Below, piece after piece: positions 1 to 6,316 of a DNA stretch of 6,316 bases. Every line of letters starts with the position of its first letter. Position 1 is the first letter of the stretch. Source of the stretch: Treponema sp. (GTDB taxonomy: Bacteria > Spirochaetota > Spirochaetia > Treponematales > Treponemataceae); the NCBI GenBank assembly GCA_024699205.1, contig JAILQA010000033.1, positions 1 through 6,316 on the forward strand. The letters are read 5' to 3'. The notes under the pieces are model-generated. The model did no database searches, was not told where the DNA came from, and saw nothing but the letters and a program-made list of their open reading frames with translations. The translations under genes were made by a program, and so were the position numbers.

Positions 1-39
1 CCTTGTATTATTTAAGTCTATTTTTACTCTTTTTTTAGT

Positions 40-1578
40 CTAATTTTTAAGTCTGTCTAAGGGTCTGGCAAAAACTTCTCTTGATAAAGGACCGATTATT
101 CTGTCATCAATTGAAGACCATGCGGCAACAGCGAAATAATAAATTGTACCATTTTCTAAACCTGTAAGGGTGTAGGTAGTTGTGTTTTCTACTTTAACAG
201 GTGATTCGCCTTCAATTGCTACTCTTCCTAAATACTCGCCGGGGCGGTTTCCGTAATAGATATAATATCCGCCGGCAGTGTCGTCTACAGAATAAGTCCA
301 GTTCAAGGTTACACTTCCGTTTTTAGCAAGAGCCTTAACAGCAAAAGGAGGAAGTGGCAGTGGGATTTCAGAAAAATCAAGTTGAATTGACGTTACAGAT
401 GGTGTTTTTTCGCCATTGCCATCCGGATATAAATCACAGGCAACCTGGAAATATAAACCTGTTATTCCCGAAAGATTTTCTCCGCTTTCTACTGGAATCC
501 ACTCAGGGAAAGAATCTGTCCAGCCGTAGCAGTTTTCGCCGGAACGTACAAAAAAGCAGATTCCAGTCTGAGAAGGAATGGACATTTCTGCATTCAAGGA
601 GTTTAAACTTGAGCCAGTGGAAACTCTTATTGGTTGAGTTTCAAATCTTCCGCCAGCAGGTGCATAAATCATGCGTTCAGATTTTCCTGCCCTTTCTGCT
701 GACTGATAATCAGGGGGTGAATAAGGTCTTCTCAAGATTCTTATATCATCAATTTTACCGGTATAATCTGGGCAGAACTGTAATTCAGAAGCAGGTCCCA
801 AAATTATAAGGGAAACTTCTCCTTCTTCTTTTCCGGTTGAGGTGATATAGATTAAATCTTCTGTAATTCCATTAACAATATATTCAAGAATGCCTGTCTG
901 TGCATCATAGGAAAGAACGTGATAGCTCCATTTATCAGGGATTACATTTGAACTTCCTTTTAAGTGGATTTCGCCATTATTATCTGCACCATTATAGGAA
1001 TCAAAAAAATTAGAAAGGGTCCAGTCAAGATGTCCTGTATCGAAAACACAGTTCAAAAGCTGATAGACAAGCTTGCCGCGAACATTTTTTGAAGATTCCC
1101 AGTTCAGAATAGTTTCGCCGTTTTCGGAAATAGAAGGACAAAGCCAGAACTCTATAGAAAAGGAGCCTAATAATCCTTCCGAACCAAAAAAAGTGCCTTT
1201 TTTACCGATTATGTTTAACCCGCCAAGATTGCGGCTGAGACCAGCGTTTTTTTCCATGATGGCTTGCGTGGAGGTTTTCAGATGGTTTGATACAATTTCA
1301 TAATTTCCAGCAGAAATTGGATTCTGCGGGTCTTCAAAGTCAATGAGTAAATCTGTAGTTTCGTCAAATACAAAGGAATTGCTTGCTAATTCTATACAAT
1401 CATAGCCATAACGACCTTTTCCGATTGTTACTGAGTCCTGATATTTTAAGTCGGTCCAGCCCTTTCTTCCGCCCAAAAGGATTTCGCGTTTTTCTGCTGA
1501 TAAAAGAATTGTAGAAAATATAAAAATTATTGCCGCAGCGCTGAATCGTTTTATATTGCTTTTAAAAAATACAACCAT
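40..1578 (-). CDS. Secreted LamG-like / fibronectin type III protein
   Basis: Predicted exported protein of 512 residues; substrate and role are unknown. Residues 1-28 look like a Sec signal peptide: basic KSNIKR, then a hydrophobic stretch (AAAIIFIFSTILL), with likely cleavage after LLSA. No lipobox cysteine is visible, so it is probably not a lipoprotein. Residues about 75-287 resemble a concanavalin/LamG fold: a LLIDFEDP opening, a SFSIEFWLCP strand, a DKWSYHVLSYD strand, and a closing KIDDIRILRRPYS, as in many LamG proteins. Residues about 408-507 are a fibronectin type III domain (PPFAVKAL, VTLNW, GYYIYYG, YTLTGLENGTIYYFAVAAWS). Such domains usually bind carbohydrate or mediate surface contacts; that is inference here. 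The frame also opens at a GTG at 1585-1587, but AAAAGGG directly abuts that codon and lies 8 bases before ATG 1576-1578, so the ATG is chosen. The gene ends in TAG at 40-42. It is divergent from uvrC. Confidence 0.85.
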   Translation of the reverse strand: MVVFFKSNIKRFSAAAIIFIFSTILLSAEKREILLGGRKGWTDLKYQDSVTIGKGRYGYDCIELASNSFVFDETTDLLIDFEDPQNPISAGNYEIVSNHLKTSTQAIMEKNAGLSRNLGGLNIIGKKGTFFGSEGLLGSFSIEFWLCPSISENGETILNWESSKNVRGKLVYQLLNCVFDTGHLDWTLSNFFDSYNGADNNGEIHLKGSSNVIPDKWSYHVLSYDAQTGILEYIVNGITEDLIYITSTGKEEGEVSLIILGPASELQFCPDYTGKIDDIRILRRPYSPPDYQSAERAGKSERMIYAPAGGRFETQPIRVSTGSSLNSLNAEMSIPSQTGICFFVRSGENCYGWTDSFPEWIPVESGENLSGITGLYFQVACDLYPDGNGEKTPSVTSIQLDFSEIPLPLPPFAVKALAKNGSVTLNWTYSVDDTAGGYYIYYGNRPGEYLGRVAIEGESPVKVENTTTYTLTGLENGTIYYFAVAAWSSIDDRIIGPLSREVFARPLDRLKN

Positions 1579-1586
1579 ACAGTTCA

Positions 1587-1593
1587 CCCTTTT
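1587..1593 (-). promoter_or_regulatory. Ribosome binding site deciding the start of the LamG-like gene
   Basis: On the minus strand AAAAGGG, followed by TG, lies 8 bases before the ATG at 1578. It sits immediately against the alternative GTG at 1587, which leaves no usable spacing. This supports a 512-residue rather than a 515-residue product. Confidence 0.6.
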
Positions 1594-1722
1594 AGTCTAT
1601 CGGCAGATTAAAGAAAAAGTTTAGTATAATGCACAGGGCTTCCACATTATAAATAACTCAATTTACAAAAAGGCTTCCGGTCGTGAGTTCTGTGGCAAAA
1701 TCGCGCATTAATGCGCTAAACG

Positions 1723-1786
1723 CTGTTTGTGGTAAAGGAACTATTAACCTGCCGCAAATAGCGGCAGCCACAAACAGAGTTTTTTT
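1723..1786 (+). terminator. Terminator-like hairpin plus T-run inside the nested repeat
   Basis: A stem (1723-1732 with 1768-1777) encloses a GC-rich 7-base hairpin (1749-1767), and is followed by AG and seven Ts (1780-1786). Read rightward this has the shape of an intrinsic terminator. Four of the Ts (1783-1786) are also the start of the right-hand 22-base arm, so the terminator form and the full long stem compete. It lies 134 bases upstream of uvrC and has no gene before it on this strand, so termination is only a possibility. Confidence 0.3.
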
Positions 1787-1830
1787 GCCACAGAACTCAC
1801 GACCTCACGCCAATTTATACTTTAAATATT

Positions 1831-1836
1831 TATAAT
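1831..1836 (+). promoter_or_regulatory. Possible -10 box for uvrC
   Basis: A consensus TATAAT sits 83 bases upstream of the uvrC start in an AT-rich stretch (1812-1836). No good TTGACA-like hexamer lies 16-18 bases upstream of it. The hexamer is also part of the outer arm of the inverted repeat. TAAAAT at 1903-1908 is another candidate but is very close to the start codon. Low certainty. Confidence 0.2.
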
Positions 1837-1919
1837 GCGGAAACCATATATAAGGATTCTGGTAAACGCATAATTCATAATGATTTTTTTAATCGAATCG
1901 GGTAAAATATAGATGGATT

Positions 1920-3926
1920 ATGACAGAGAAAAAAAGGACTGGGACATCAAACAGCTCACATTCAGGTTCGCATTATGACCTGTTGCACGAAACGGCACTA
2001 AAAGCACCTCTTTCAAGCGGCGTTTATTTATGGCGCAACGAAGAAAATACAGTAATCTATGTTGGCAAGGCAAAAAACCTGAAAAACAGACTTTCCTCTT
2101 ATTTTTCGGGGCAAAAATCTATAAAAACCCGAATGCTGGTAGCTCATGCCGCTTCCATAGAATACATAACAACTGCCAATGAATACGAAGCCCTTCTGCT
2201 GGAAAACAATCTTATAAAAAAATATAATCCGCGCTACAACATAAACTTAAAGGATGGCAAATCTTATCCGGTAGTAAGGGTCACTAAAGAAGATTTTCCA
2301 CGTATTTTCAGAACCCGTCGGATTCTACAGGACGGCTCGCAATATTTTGGTCCCTTCCCTGATGTCGGCGCTCTTGAAATCTTTCTGGAAAATATTTACA
2401 AGCTCTACCCTATCCGCCATTGCCGTACCCTTCGAAAAAGAGAATCCCCTTGTCTTTATTATCATATGAAGCAATGCAAGGCTCCCTGCTGCCAGAAAAT
2501 CACAAAAGAAGATTACAACGAATATATTGATGAAATTACGGGGCTTCTATCCGGTAAAGGAGATGAGGCACTTCAAAATATGACAGTCCAGATGAAAAAA
2601 GCCGCAGCAGATTTGAACTTTGAAAAAGCAGCCCGACTTAGAGACGGTATAAAAGCCCTTATGGTTTTGAATAATCAAAACATTGTTGAAAGTTTTGATT
2701 CAGAAGACAGGGATTACATTGCAAATGCCAGCGAAGGTGAACTTGTCAGTTTTACTGTTTTGAAAATCCGCAGCGGCAAGCTTTTGGGAAGGGAAAATTA
2801 CCGGGTTGAAAGTTTAAACGACGATGATGAACTGATTGGCGAGTTTATGAATGCCTACTACGAAGACGAAAATCAGCTGCCACCGAAAATCTATGTTCCG
2901 ACTACAGCCCAGTATGATTTTATCTGCAAATGGTTGTCGGATACTTACAAAAATACAAATTGTCAGCTGATTCTGGTAGACGAAAACTCTTCTGATTGTA
3001 CTGCTAAAGACAAGGCTGCCATGAATATGGCCTTTGAAAATGCGCGTGAAGATATTGTGCGGCGTTTGAGGGAGCGCGGAGACACCCCTGCAATGGAAGA
3101 GCTTAAAAAGGTTCTTGGACTTGATACTCTGCCTGTCCGCATTGAAGGTTTTGATATTGCTCATATCGGCGGAAAGTTCCCGGTTGCTTCTTTAATCAGT
3201 TTTTATAATGGTCATCCTGATAAAAAGAACTACAGATATTTCAGACTTAAAACTACTGATGGCTTTATTGACGATTTTGCTTCCATGCGTGAAGCCGTTA
3301 CCCGCCGCTACACTCGTCTTATAAATGATCAGGCAGATTTACCAGATTTAATTATGATTGATGGTGGTATTGGTCAGGTAAATGCCGTTGAAGGAATATT
3401 GCAGTCGCTGTATCTTGATATTCCTGTTGTCGGACTTGCAAAAAGAGATGAAGAACTTTATCTGCCGGGAAACAGTACTCCAATATGTCTGCCTAAAAGA
3501 AGTGACGGTTTACGACTTTTACAGCGGGTCCGGGATGAAACTCACCGCTTTGCTACCAGCAGAAATCAAAACCTTAGAAGTAAAGAAAATACGGATTCTA
3601 TTTTTCTGGAATTGCCGGGCGTCGGACAAAAAAGGGCCCTTGTTCTGCAAAAAGAGTTTATTACCATTGAAAATCTTGCTAATCAGGAAGAAGCGGAGAT
3701 TTCACGGGTTCTGCATATAAAGGCACTGGACGCAGCTCATATTCTTCTGGCGGCTAAGGAATTATTGAAAAATCGCATGGAGAAAAAGGAATTGCAGAAA
3801 CATTCGCTTGGAACTGCCGGTACAACAAAAGAAAAAGCAGCTAGTGCGCAATATGTGGAAGACCTGGCGGAGATGGCGCTGGCGGTTGCGGAAGAAGAGC
3901 CGGAATATGGGGATAGGGACGAATAA
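1920..3926 (+). CDS. uvrC: UvrABC excinuclease subunit C
   Basis: UvrC makes both DNA incisions around a lesion in nucleotide excision repair after UvrA/UvrB have marked it; it is cytoplasmic. At 668 residues it is full length for the family. Residues about 30-108 are the GIY-YIG nuclease for the 3' cut: GVY 34-36, YVG 47-49, R57, and an acidic ALLLEN motif with E95. C168, C178, C186 and C190 match the cysteine set that binds a 4Fe-4S cluster in studied UvrC. Residues 218-250 are the UvrB-binding UVR motif (LNFEKAARLRD). Residues 405-545 are the RNase H-like domain for the 5' cut, with D412 (GFDIAHIGG), D451/D452 (GFIDDFASM), D481 (MIDGGIGQ) and H542 (RDETH). Helix-hairpin-helix motifs follow at about 560-612 (LPGVGQKRALVL). 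The N-terminal 20 residues and the charged tail after 613 are lineage extras. The ribosome site before ATG 1920 is weak (only GATGGA, 2 bases away), but no better in-frame start exists. Convergent with the lacI-type gene. Confidence 0.97.
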   Translation: MTEKKRTGTSNSSHSGSHYDLLHETALKAPLSSGVYLWRNEENTVIYVGKAKNLKNRLSSYFSGQKSIKTRMLVAHAASIEYITTANEYEALLLENNLIKKYNPRYNINLKDGKSYPVVRVTKEDFPRIFRTRRILQDGSQYFGPFPDVGALEIFLENIYKLYPIRHCRTLRKRESPCLYYHMKQCKAPCCQKITKEDYNEYIDEITGLLSGKGDEALQNMTVQMKKAAADLNFEKAARLRDGIKALMVLNNQNIVESFDSEDRDYIANASEGELVSFTVLKIRSGKLLGRENYRVESLNDDDELIGEFMNAYYEDENQLPPKIYVPTTAQYDFICKWLSDTYKNTNCQLILVDENSSDCTAKDKAAMNMAFENAREDIVRRLRERGDTPAMEELKKVLGLDTLPVRIEGFDIAHIGGKFPVASLISFYNGHPDKKNYRYFRLKTTDGFIDDFASMREAVTRRYTRLINDQADLPDLIMIDGGIGQVNAVEGILQSLYLDIPVVGLAKRDEELYLPGNSTPICLPKRSDGLRLLQRVRDETHRFATSRNQNLRSKENTDSIFLELPGVGQKRALVLQKEFITIENLANQEEAEISRVLHIKALDAAHILLAAKELLKNRMEKKELQKHSLGTAGTTKEKAASAQYVEDLAEMALAVAEEEPEYGDRDE

Positions 3927-3943
3927 ATTAACAGAAAATAAAT

Positions 3944-3968
3944 CAGCAGAAAAATTATCTTTTTGCTG
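3944..3968. terminator. Weak hairpin between convergent genes
   Basis: CAGCA(g)AAAA and TTTTTGCTG can pair around a six-base loop, with one bulged G at 3949. The stem lies across the stop codon of the regulator gene and just after the uvrC stop, where a shared bidirectional terminator would be expected. It has few GC pairs and no clean T-run beyond it on either strand, so its function is doubtful. Confidence 0.2.
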
Positions 3969-4974
3969 TCAAATCTTTTACAGAAGTACGTTCAATAAGC
4001 TGGGCTGGAAAACGAATGATTGGCGGAACGGGAATCTCATTCAACTGCTGAAAAAGCATTTCGGCGGCCATATCAGCAATTTTTATAGCATCATGGCGGA
4101 AAGTAGTAATGCGCGGTTTTGAATATTGAGCTCCATTATCATCGTCAAAGCCGATTAAGGAAATATCTTCTGGAATATTAATATTTTCTTCCTCGGCTGC
4201 TTTGATTACGCCATAAGCAATGATATCTGAACAGGCAAAAACAGCAGTAAAATCACGACTACGATTTCTCAGGCGTTTAAAACCTTCATATCCAGACTGA
4301 CTGTGCCAGTAATCACATTCTTCAAAAAGTGAATCATCAAAAGGAATGTTATAATCTTTAAACGCCTGCTTAAAACCTTCAAGACGTTCTACACCTGCTG
4401 TTGAAAGAGAATTATTTGGACCTGACAAAAATGCAATCTTTTTATGACCTTTTTTTATAAGATATTCCGCTGCCTGATATCCGCCAGTTATATTTTCTGT
4501 AATTACAGTACAGATTCCGTCAATGATTGTATTTGTAGAAACGCAGGGAGTTTTATGTTTTATAAAGGCTTGAAAATCTCCACTTTTATATTCAGCTGGA
4601 TTTATTATGATAATTCCATCAACACTTCTATAACTTGCATGGGCAAAATAGGACATATTAAAATGACGCGATAAAAAAATGATATCATAGCCAGCCTGTT
4701 CAATCTGTTCACGGAAACGGTTCAAAATAACGGAAAACAATGGATGGGCAAATCCAAGATTCATTCCTGTATCATCGTAAATAACACCGATAATCTGGGA
4801 TTTTTTTGTTGCAAGGGTGCGCGCTGTCATATTCGGCTCATAATTCATAGCCTTTGCAGTTTCTATTATTTTTTTTCTGGTTTCTGCGCTTAATGTCCCG
4901 CCCCCGGAAAGTGCTTTTGAAACTGTTGGTGCGGAATGTCCGGTTGCCCTTGCAATATCATAAATTGTTACCAT
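3955..4974 (-). CDS. LacI-family transcriptional regulator
   Basis: A 339-residue DNA-binding regulator of usual LacI/GalR length. Residues 3-22 form the helix-turn-helix (TIYDIARATGHSAPTVSKAL), with a hinge helix at about 45-58 (YEPNMTARTLATKKS). Residues 60-330 form the periplasmic-binding-protein-like sensor: IIGVIYDD opening, SVDGIIIINP at 117-126, KKIAFLSGP at 178-186, AVFACSDIIAYG at 244-255, ISLIGFDDD at 271-279, and the closing AQLIERTS at 324-331. Members usually bind a sugar or nucleoside and control a catabolic operon. No such operon is in view, so the ligand and targets cannot be named. Its ATG lies within the last codons of murD (7-base overlap), implying coupled translation. A ribosome site, AAGGTG, lies 8 bases upstream within murD. 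No promoter of its own is visible. The gene ends in TAA 28 bases from the end of uvrC. Confidence 0.93.
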   Translation of the reverse strand: MVTIYDIARATGHSAPTVSKALSGGGTLSAETRKKIIETAKAMNYEPNMTARTLATKKSQIIGVIYDDTGMNLGFAHPLFSVILNRFREQIEQAGYDIIFLSRHFNMSYFAHASYRSVDGIIIINPAEYKSGDFQAFIKHKTPCVSTNTIIDGICTVITENITGGYQAAEYLIKKGHKKIAFLSGPNNSLSTAGVERLEGFKQAFKDYNIPFDDSLFEECDYWHSQSGYEGFKRLRNRSRDFTAVFACSDIIAYGVIKAAEEENINIPEDISLIGFDDDNGAQYSKPRITTFRHDAIKIADMAAEMLFQQLNEIPVPPIIRFPAQLIERTSVKDLTAKR

Positions 4975-6233
4975 AATTCCTTCACCTTTTTCATAAACTG
5001 TTCTCCTCTGTCAAACTCATTGGAGAACATACCGAACGAAGTTGCGCCTGGTGAAAAAACAATTACTTCTGATTCAGCATTCTTAATACTTAAAGAAGCC
5101 TCGCTTTCCAAATTTGATTTCAGAGTTTTAAGCATTGAATCAAGAGATTCATATGGGCCATGATATTTTACCTTTGCTGAATCCAGATATGGAATAAGTT
5201 TTTGTGTTGCCGTACCATCAAGTAAATATAAATCTTTTACTTCAATCTGGTCTGGTTCTTTGTTTGTAAGAACTTTGATAAGCGGATTAAAAGCAAGCCC
5301 TTTGTCAGTACCCCCAGTAAGCAGAATAACAGGTTTGCCAAAAGCCTGTGTAGCTGATGCAGTTGCTTCTGGAACAGTTGCACAGGAATCGTTGTAGAAT
5401 TTATATTGTTTGCAGTCTTTTTGCCAGGTATGAAAATATTGAAGACGATGTTCTATACCTGACCAATGTCCGAGAATATCAATTATTTTTTTAGCAGGAA
5501 TTCCCATCAGATACATAACCAGAGCCGCATTCAGCAGATTTGTTTTCATGTGGTCACCGGGAACTGATAATTCCTTTAAAATAATTTCGGGTTTGTCCAT
5601 TTGTGGAAGAAATACTTTGCCACAAAATTTTCCGTCTGAATCAATATCCTGCCAGACTCCGTACTGTTTTTCCTTTAATTTTGATTTTCCGTAGCGCAAA
5701 ACACTTGCCTTTGATTCGGAACTGAAAAGATTTCCCCAGGTAGAACAATCAAGACCAGGGTTCAATATTTCTTCTGGCCCAGTGCCTGCTTCATCACCTT
5801 CTGCATCAAAAATACTGTAATCCCCAAGAGTTTGATTTTTATAAATCAATCGCTTATCGTTTACATAATCCTGCATATTGCCGTACCAGTTCTGGTGATC
5901 CGGGATTATTTTTGTAATAATGGAAATATAAGGTTTTAAAACCCCACGTCCACGCAAATCTGCAAGCTGCCAGGAAGAAAATTCAATAACAACTGGAGTA
6001 TCTGCAGTAACCTCGTCAAAAAAACTTAACGGACTTACGGTGATATTTCCACCTAAAAAGCAGTTATAGCCAGATTGTTTTAAGCCGTAATAAATTGAAC
6101 TTGCGGTAGAGGATTTTCCCTTGCTCCCGGTAATTGCAATAATTGGTGCTTTAGTAAATCGCAGGAAAATACTTAAATCAGATTCAATTGCTTTTGCAAC
6201 TGCAAGATATTCGTTTCCATCATATTTAACGGC
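4968..6233 (-). CDS. murD: UDP-N-acetylmuramoylalanine--D-glutamate ligase, N-terminus missing
   Basis: MurD adds D-glutamate to UDP-MurNAc-L-Ala using ATP, a cytoplasmic step of peptidoglycan synthesis. The frame is open from 6233 to 4968 (421 residues) against roughly 450 usually; about 75 residues before the P-loop are absent. Numbering from the codon at 6231-6233: P-loop GSKGKSS 36-42; E84 in VIEFSSWQL; PDHQNWYG with H113; mobile Mur-ligase segment GDHMKTNLLNAA 226-237; GIEHRLQYF 259-267; DSCATVPEATAS 282-293; TGGTDKG 306-312; SPGATSFGMF 394-403. A start at TTG 5955-5957 would delete the P-loop and must be wrong. The frame stops at TAA 6234-6236, but this lies in a fold-back copy of murD itself (6229-6316), so the true gene very probably continued upstream. 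Genuine murD sequence is assured only to about 6228. It overlaps the downstream regulator by 7 bases. In E. coli the loop reads DSKATN, where the lysine contacts substrate; here it is cysteine. Confidence 0.92.
   Translation of the reverse strand, partial: AVKYDGNEYLAVAKAIESDLSIFLRFTKAPIIAITGSKGKSSTASSIYYGLKQSGYNCFLGGNITVSPLSFFDEVTADTPVVIEFSSWQLADLRGRGVLKPYISIITKIIPDHQNWYGNMQDYVNDKRLIYKNQTLGDYSIFDAEGDEAGTGPEEILNPGLDCSTWGNLFSSESKASVLRYGKSKLKEKQYGVWQDIDSDGKFCGKVFLPQMDKPEIILKELSVPGDHMKTNLLNAALVMYLMGIPAKKIIDILGHWSGIEHRLQYFHTWQKDCKQYKFYNDSCATVPEATASATQAFGKPVILLTGGTDKGLAFNPLIKVLTNKEPDQIEVKDLYLLDGTATQKLIPYLDSAKVKYHGPYESLDSMLKTLKSNLESEASLSIKNAESEVIVFSPGATSFGMFSNEFDRGEQFMKKVKELW
4983..4988 (-). promoter_or_regulatory. 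Ribosome binding site of the lacI-type gene, inside murD
   Basis: Minus-strand AAGGTG lies 8 bases before the ATG at 4974, within the coding sequence for the murD C-terminus. A second purine run, GAAGGA, is only 3 bases away. Together with the 7-base gene overlap this supports translational coupling. Confidence 0.5.
6001..6088 (+). repeat. Left arm of perfect 88-base inverted repeat (native murD)
   Basis: This stretch is identical over 88 of 88 bases to the reverse complement of 6229-6316. Here it is in frame within murD and encodes an expected part of the ligase (from the glycine-rich GGN segment through the DEVTA segment), so this arm is the authentic copy. Confidence 0.95.
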
Positions 6234-6316
6234 TTAAAACAATCTGGCTATAACTGCTTTTTAGGTGGAAATATCACCGTAAGTCCGTTAAGTTTTTTTG
6301 ACGAGGTTACTGCAGA
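6229..6316 (-). repeat. Right arm of inverted repeat: fold-back copy of murD at the window end
   Basis: Exact reverse complement of 6001-6088, separated from it by 140 bases (6089-6228). Identity breaks sharply at 6228/6089. The arm occupies the place where the murD N-terminus should be and supplies the premature TAA at 6234-6236. It runs to the last base of the window, so its true length may be greater. An essential gene is unlikely to carry this natively; a template-switch or assembly chimera at a contig end is the simplest reading. Confidence 0.95.

Larger units (their letters stand above)
1637..1845. repeat. Nested inverted-repeat element (MITE-like or structured RNA)
   Basis: Several inverted repeats are nested around position 1741. 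The outer arms 1637-1655 and 1827-1845 pair over 19 bases with two mismatches. A short GGC/GCC pair follows (1672-1674 with 1809-1811). The middle arms 1679-1700 and 1783-1804 are a perfect 22-base inverted repeat. Inside lie a perfect palindrome GCGCATTAATGCGC (1703-1716), a 10-base stem (1723-1732 with 1768-1777) and a hairpin CTGCCGC-aaata-GCGGCAG (1749-1767). As RNA or cruciform DNA this would be a long stalk carrying two arms. It contains no meaningful ORF and fills most of the gap between two divergent genes. It could be a non-autonomous mobile repeat, a structured RNA or leader, or a terminator-like barrier. No clear target-site duplication was found at its edges. The repeats are read directly; the identity is open. 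Confidence 0.75.

Noticed and set aside
354..809. Plus-strand 151-residue ORF, and a similar 76-residue ORF at 1073-1303
   Set aside because: Both lie antisense inside the LamG-like gene, have no recognisable domain and no ribosome site; they are shadows.
1679..1804. Integron attC recombination site
   Set aside because: The size would fit, but the 22-base arms are perfectly paired with no extrahelical bases and lack the GTTRRRY / RYYYAAC core boxes; no integrase or cassette is nearby.
1637..1845. Fold-back chimera like the one at 6001-6316
   Set aside because: Here the arms are short, interrupted and partly diverged, with different sequence between them, and the region lies mid-window between two intact genes; it looks native.
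1913..1978. A 21-codon ORF overlapping the uvrC start in another frame
   Set aside because: It has no ribosome site and no recognisable product, and the uvrC frame is intact, so it is neither a leader peptide I can support nor a sign of a frameshift.
2814..3164. Minus-strand ORF inside uvrC, and plus-strand ORFs at 3382-3720 and 3808-4122
   Set aside because: They overlap well-supported conserved coding sequence of uvrC or the regulator and show no family features.
4968..5957. A 329-residue murD-like gene starting at TTG 5957
   Set aside because: The frame is open upstream to 6233 and encodes the P-loop and other Mur-ligase motifs there; the TTG is an internal leucine codon.
6001..6316. Phase-variable invertible switch in murD
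   Set aside because: No recombinase is present, the gene is normally essential, and identity runs exactly to the window edge; an artefact explains it better.

Overview
The window looks like a short chromosomal contig of a low-GC (about 40%) bacterium. Protein style (UvrC, a MurD with a DSCATV loop, a secreted LamG plus fibronectin protein) suggests a Treponema-like spirochaete, but this is an impression from the sequence alone. No phage, CRISPR, transposase, tRNA or rRNA gene was seen.

Layout, left to right. (1) 40-1578, minus strand: a secreted protein with a concanavalin/LamG-like domain and a C-terminal fibronectin type III domain. (2) 1579-1919: a divergent intergenic region dominated by a nested inverted-repeat element (1637-1845), the most unusual native-looking structure here. 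(3) 1920-3926, plus strand: a complete UvrC, the incision subunit of nucleotide excision repair. (4) 3927-3954: a 28-base convergent gap. (5) 3955-4974, minus strand: a LacI-family repressor. (6) 4968-6233, minus strand: MurD, the D-glutamate-adding ligase of peptidoglycan synthesis, missing its N-terminus. The murD stop overlaps the regulator start by 7 bases, so the two are very probably one transcript with coupled translation. (7) 6229-6316: a perfect 88-base reverse-complement copy of murD bases 6001-6088, ending exactly at the window edge. This fold-back puts a stop codon into murD and is best explained as an amplification or assembly chimera.

The genes do not form one pathway: a surface or secreted protein, a DNA repair nuclease, a probable sugar-responsive regulator and a cell-wall enzyme lie side by side. 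I found no convincing new defence or mobile system. The items most worth following are the nested hairpin element between the first two genes, the murD-lacI coupling, the unusual MurD substrate loop, and the fold-back that must be recognised before murD is called truncated.
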